A DNA stretch of 64,000 nucleotides, from the NCBI RefSeq assembly GCF_026011735.1, contig NZ_BRVN01000004.1, positions 1 to 64,000 of the forward strand, written 5' to 3'. Below the pieces are notes generated by a model. The model saw only the letters and a list, made by a program, of their open reading frames with translations. It did no database searches and was not told where the DNA came from. This DNA comes from Dietzia sp. NCCP-2495. GTDB lineage: Bacteria > Actinomycetota > Actinomycetes > Mycobacteriales > Mycobacteriaceae. Every line of letters starts with the position of its first letter. Positions within the stretch are counted from its first letter, which is position 1. The translations under genes and the position numbers were made by a program. This document shows positions 61,868 through 64,000 of the stretch, in pieces.

Positions 61868-63328
61868 CTACTCAAGGGCAAGCTCAAGTCGAGGACTTCT
61901 CCCGATCACAGAAACTGACTTTCTGGCTCGGCTTAGAGCTACGTAGAGCTGCCTTGGGTCGGAGAAATTCTGGACATTCGCGATGAGCACGTGGTCGAAC
62001 TCCAGCCCTTTCACTAGCAGAGTCCTAGAGGCGATCCGTTTACGCTCGCTGCGGCCACCGTGGCGTAGCCGGTCGCGAACGACCGCCAACGCATCTCCCG
62101 GCGACGTCCCTTCCTCGACGACAATCGCGACTGCTCTGAACGTGTCGTCCCAGGCTTCTTGCCGGTAGAGCTTCAGTCCAGGGGCTGTCCGGATCGCAGC
62201 GGCTGCCATGCACAGCTGGTCGTAGACCGGATTCGCGATGAGGCCATCAAGAGCAGTCTGCACCGGCATCAGCCCCTCGCGCTTGAGGTCGGAGACCGTC
62301 TGGCCCTTCTCAAGCCGTCGCTTGACCGTGGCGTCAAGACCCGCCAGGCCAACGAAGCAGCTCTTGGCCATCTCGACAAGCCACGCTGCCAGTAGAACGT
62401 CCTCCTCTGCCGGGAGGTTAGCGAGATGCTTGGCCATGAATCGGCCCGCCACGTCCTCCATTACAGCGTAGGAGCCGCCGAGACGGCTTGCGTGATTGGC
62501 GACCTGATCTGGCAGCTTGTCGAGTAAGACAACCGATTCCCCGGCGCTCGAAAGGTCGTACGCTGCCTTGTTAACTGTCTGTACCGCGGTCTTGAAGTCG
62601 GACTGCCTCCAATCAAGTCCCACCACGGAGTGTGCGGAGAAGTCGAACGAGCCTCCATTGACCAGGGACGGCCGGATGTCGAGTAGCCACTGCCCGAAGC
62701 TCACATTGTGTTTGCGCCAGCGCTGCGGCACGTACGGGACGGCCTTGGGTGGGTAGCGAGGCGTGACATGGGTGTCCCAGTCCATCAGAGGGCGCTTCTT
62801 GTCGAAACCGAAAATGGCCTGTAGGCGGTCACCTAGAAGGACCGCTCGAGGCACAGCCTCGGAGATCTCGACAATCAGCTCGTGTTGGTCGACGGTGCAG
62901 TCCTGGTACTCATCGACGAACAGGTAGCCGAAGCTCACGGCGTGGACCTGGCGCACTGCTGCAGTATTCGCCACCACAGTGGCACCCTCGACATACTCCC
63001 GGGAGGTATCCCAGTTGGGAACTGCAGGGACGCTGATTCCAGCGATACCCGGGAAAGACCGTGAGAGTATGAACGCCCAAGTGGTAATTGTTTCGACTCG
63101 CACCATGCTTGACGGGACACCGAAGCGTCTTAGTCGACTCCGGATGGCATCCACACCGGCATTGGTGTGCGTAAGGACGAGCGACCTCACGCCTTGCTTA
63201 GCCGCCGTGGCGACACACGCCGCTAGGAGCTCCGTCTTGCCGGTTCCGGCGGGCATCTCCAGCGAACATGGCGCTTCGGCAATTACCTCGGCTGCCAACC
63301 TGCTCAGCTCATCGCTACCCGCCTGCAT
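61868..63328 (-). CDS. gajB: UvrD/PcrA-like helicase, GajB-like
   Basis: The 486-residue superfamily 1 helicase has Walker A LEMPAGTGKTELL (about 24-35), VLTHTNAGVDAIRSRL, Walker B LFVDEYQDC (about 137-144), the GDRLQAIFGFD motif III region and the C-terminal LYVALSRARKSVSVIG motif VI. It is shorter than UvrD (about 720), as GajB proteins are. ATG at 63328 has GGAG 8 bases upstream and overlaps the nuclease gene stop by 14 bases; a GTG at 63349 is possible. In Gabija, GajB supports the GajA nuclease. Confidence 0.85.
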   Translation of the reverse strand: MQAGSDELSRLAAEVIAEAPCSLEMPAGTGKTELLAACVATAAKQGVRSLVLTHTNAGVDAIRSRLRRFGVPSSMVRVETITTWAFILSRSFPGIAGISVPAVPNWDTSREYVEGATVVANTAAVRQVHAVSFGYLFVDEYQDCTVDQHELIVEISEAVPRAVLLGDRLQAIFGFDKKRPLMDWDTHVTPRYPPKAVPYVPQRWRKHNVSFGQWLLDIRPSLVNGGSFDFSAHSVVGLDWRQSDFKTAVQTVNKAAYDLSSAGESVVLLDKLPDQVANHASRLGGSYAVMEDVAGRFMAKHLANLPAEEDVLLAAWLVEMAKSCFVGLAGLDATVKRRLEKGQTVSDLKREGLMPVQTALDGLIANPVYDQLCMAAAAIRTAPGLKLYRQEAWDDTFRAVAIVVEEGTSPGDALAVVRDRLRHGGRSERKRIASRTLLVKGLEFDHVLIANVQNFSDPRQLYVALSRARKSVSVIGRSPRLELALE

Positions 63329-64000
63329 CGGTCGACTCCGCGGCTTCACGAGTTGGCGACACTTCGTACGCGAACGCCTTGATCAGATCGAGCCGAGCGA
63401 ACACGGCTACGAGGTTCGGCGAGGTACGCCGCTCCAGCAGCCACTCTCCGAGCGCACGCCCGGCGTCAACATTCTTGAACCAGCCCCGCTTGCTTGCTGC
63501 GAGCGCAACAAGCTCGCGAGCCTCCTCGATGCTTTGGGCGCCGAGCCAGTCCGCCACCACCAGGTTCCTGACCTGCGCTCGGCCCCGGCTGTTGATGTCG
63601 TCGAGCACCGTGCTCGTGGCGCCACGATGTTCCACTCCGAGCGATATGAAGTCCTGAAGTTCGTCAGTATCGAGCTGAGAGCAGATTTGAGACTCGATGC
63701 AGTGGGGGAATTCCCAGCGGACAACTGTGGCGCCAGCCTGCTCGGCTTTGACTACGTGCGGGTCTGCTGTGCGCACATCATTGTCGATCAGGGCCAGCGC
63801 GGAGCATCCGAGCGGTGCCATTGCTTCAGCTCGATTGACAGCCTTCTCGCCACCGTTTCCGTTCTGGATGGCCAGTCCCTCGCCGGCTGCAGTCGTGAAC
63901 CCTGCTGCGCTGCGCTCTTGGTCCCAAGTATCGAAACAGGCCGCCAAGACGCCGTGTTCGGTCTTGCCTTCCCCGATGACGATCTTCCGAGCCAGCAGCG
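63315..64000 (-). CDS. gajA: OLD-family TOPRIM nuclease, GajA-like (5' part outside the window)
   Basis: About 228 C-terminal residues are inside the window. They begin in LLARKIVIGEGKTEHG, which carries the TOPRIM catalytic Glu, and continue with ALALIDNDVRTADPH (the DxD-type acidic motif) and a helical tail. The ABC-type ATPase half of GajA should lie beyond position 64000. The next gene overlaps its stop and encodes a UvrD-like helicase, the order seen in Gabija systems. The assignment rests on the TOPRIM motifs and the partner gene, since the ATPase half is not visible. Confidence 0.8.
   Translation of the reverse strand, partial: LLARKIVIGEGKTEHGVLAACFDTWDQERSAAGFTTAAGEGLAIQNGNGGEKAVNRAEAMAPLGCSALALIDNDVRTADPHVVKAEQAGATVVRWEFPHCIESQICSQLDTDELQDFISLGVEHRGATSTVLDDINSRGRAQVRNLVVADWLGAQSIEEARELVALAASKRGWFKNVDAGRALGEWLLERRTSPNLVAVFARLDLIKAFAYEVSPTREAAESTDAGG

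Overview
The window comes from a high-GC Gram-positive actinobacterium. GTG and TTG starts and short ATGA/GTGA gene overlaps are common, and the divergent ptsI / fruR-fruK-fruA-ptsH layout is typical of Corynebacterium relatives. Together with the aerobic cobalamin genes, a Dietzia, Gordonia or Rhodococcus-like member of the Mycobacteriales fits best; the genus is inference. No rRNA, tRNA or CRISPR array was seen.

Layout. 1-0.6 kb: a gene remnant between two 61-bp direct repeats. 0.6-6.9 kb: the fructose PTS (ptsI divergent from fruR-fruK-fruA-ptsH). 6.9-10.4 kb: MaoC-like hydratase, Old Yellow Enzyme reductase, a TetR regulator with double operators, a small co-regulated ORF and an HdeD-like membrane protein. 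10.5-14.4 kb: a cobalamin-riboswitch operon for B12-type ABC uptake that ends in a FhuF-like [2Fe-2S] protein. 14.6-15.3 kb: a small lysine-rich protein and an eroded siderophore ATPase. 15.4-34.8 kb: a near-complete aerobic cobalamin biosynthesis cluster. Divergent riboswitches drive cobN-cobF-cobA and cobH-cobIJ-bluB; another drives a ChlI/ChlD-type chelatase gene, cobO and cobB; cobL-cobM and cobQ-cobK complete it. cobG and most late nucleotide-loop genes are not in the window.

34.8-58.8 kb is a mixed accessory and housekeeping stretch: regulators with clear palindromic operators, a DUF2236 oxygenase-like protein, an unusual pair (a large protein with a possible Cys-His-Asn site beside an ATP-grasp enzyme), an MHS transporter, an SDR, type II NADH dehydrogenase, a BASS transporter, a lipoprotein hydrolase, and a 788-residue protein with a charged linker and a probable beta-propeller. 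Several genes here are internally deleted remnants. Short degenerate tandem repeats sit beside the 3' ends of several genes.

58.9-64 kb is a probable defence island. It holds a decayed IS3-family transposase, a 687-residue protein combining HNH-like, zinc-ribbon, PLD nuclease and EVE/PUA-like regions, a UvrD-like helicase resembling GajB, and the 3' part of an OLD/TOPRIM nuclease resembling GajA, cut by the window end. The best candidates for something undescribed are the HNH-PLD-EVE protein beside the Gabija-like pair and the ATP-grasp / Cys-His-Asn pair.
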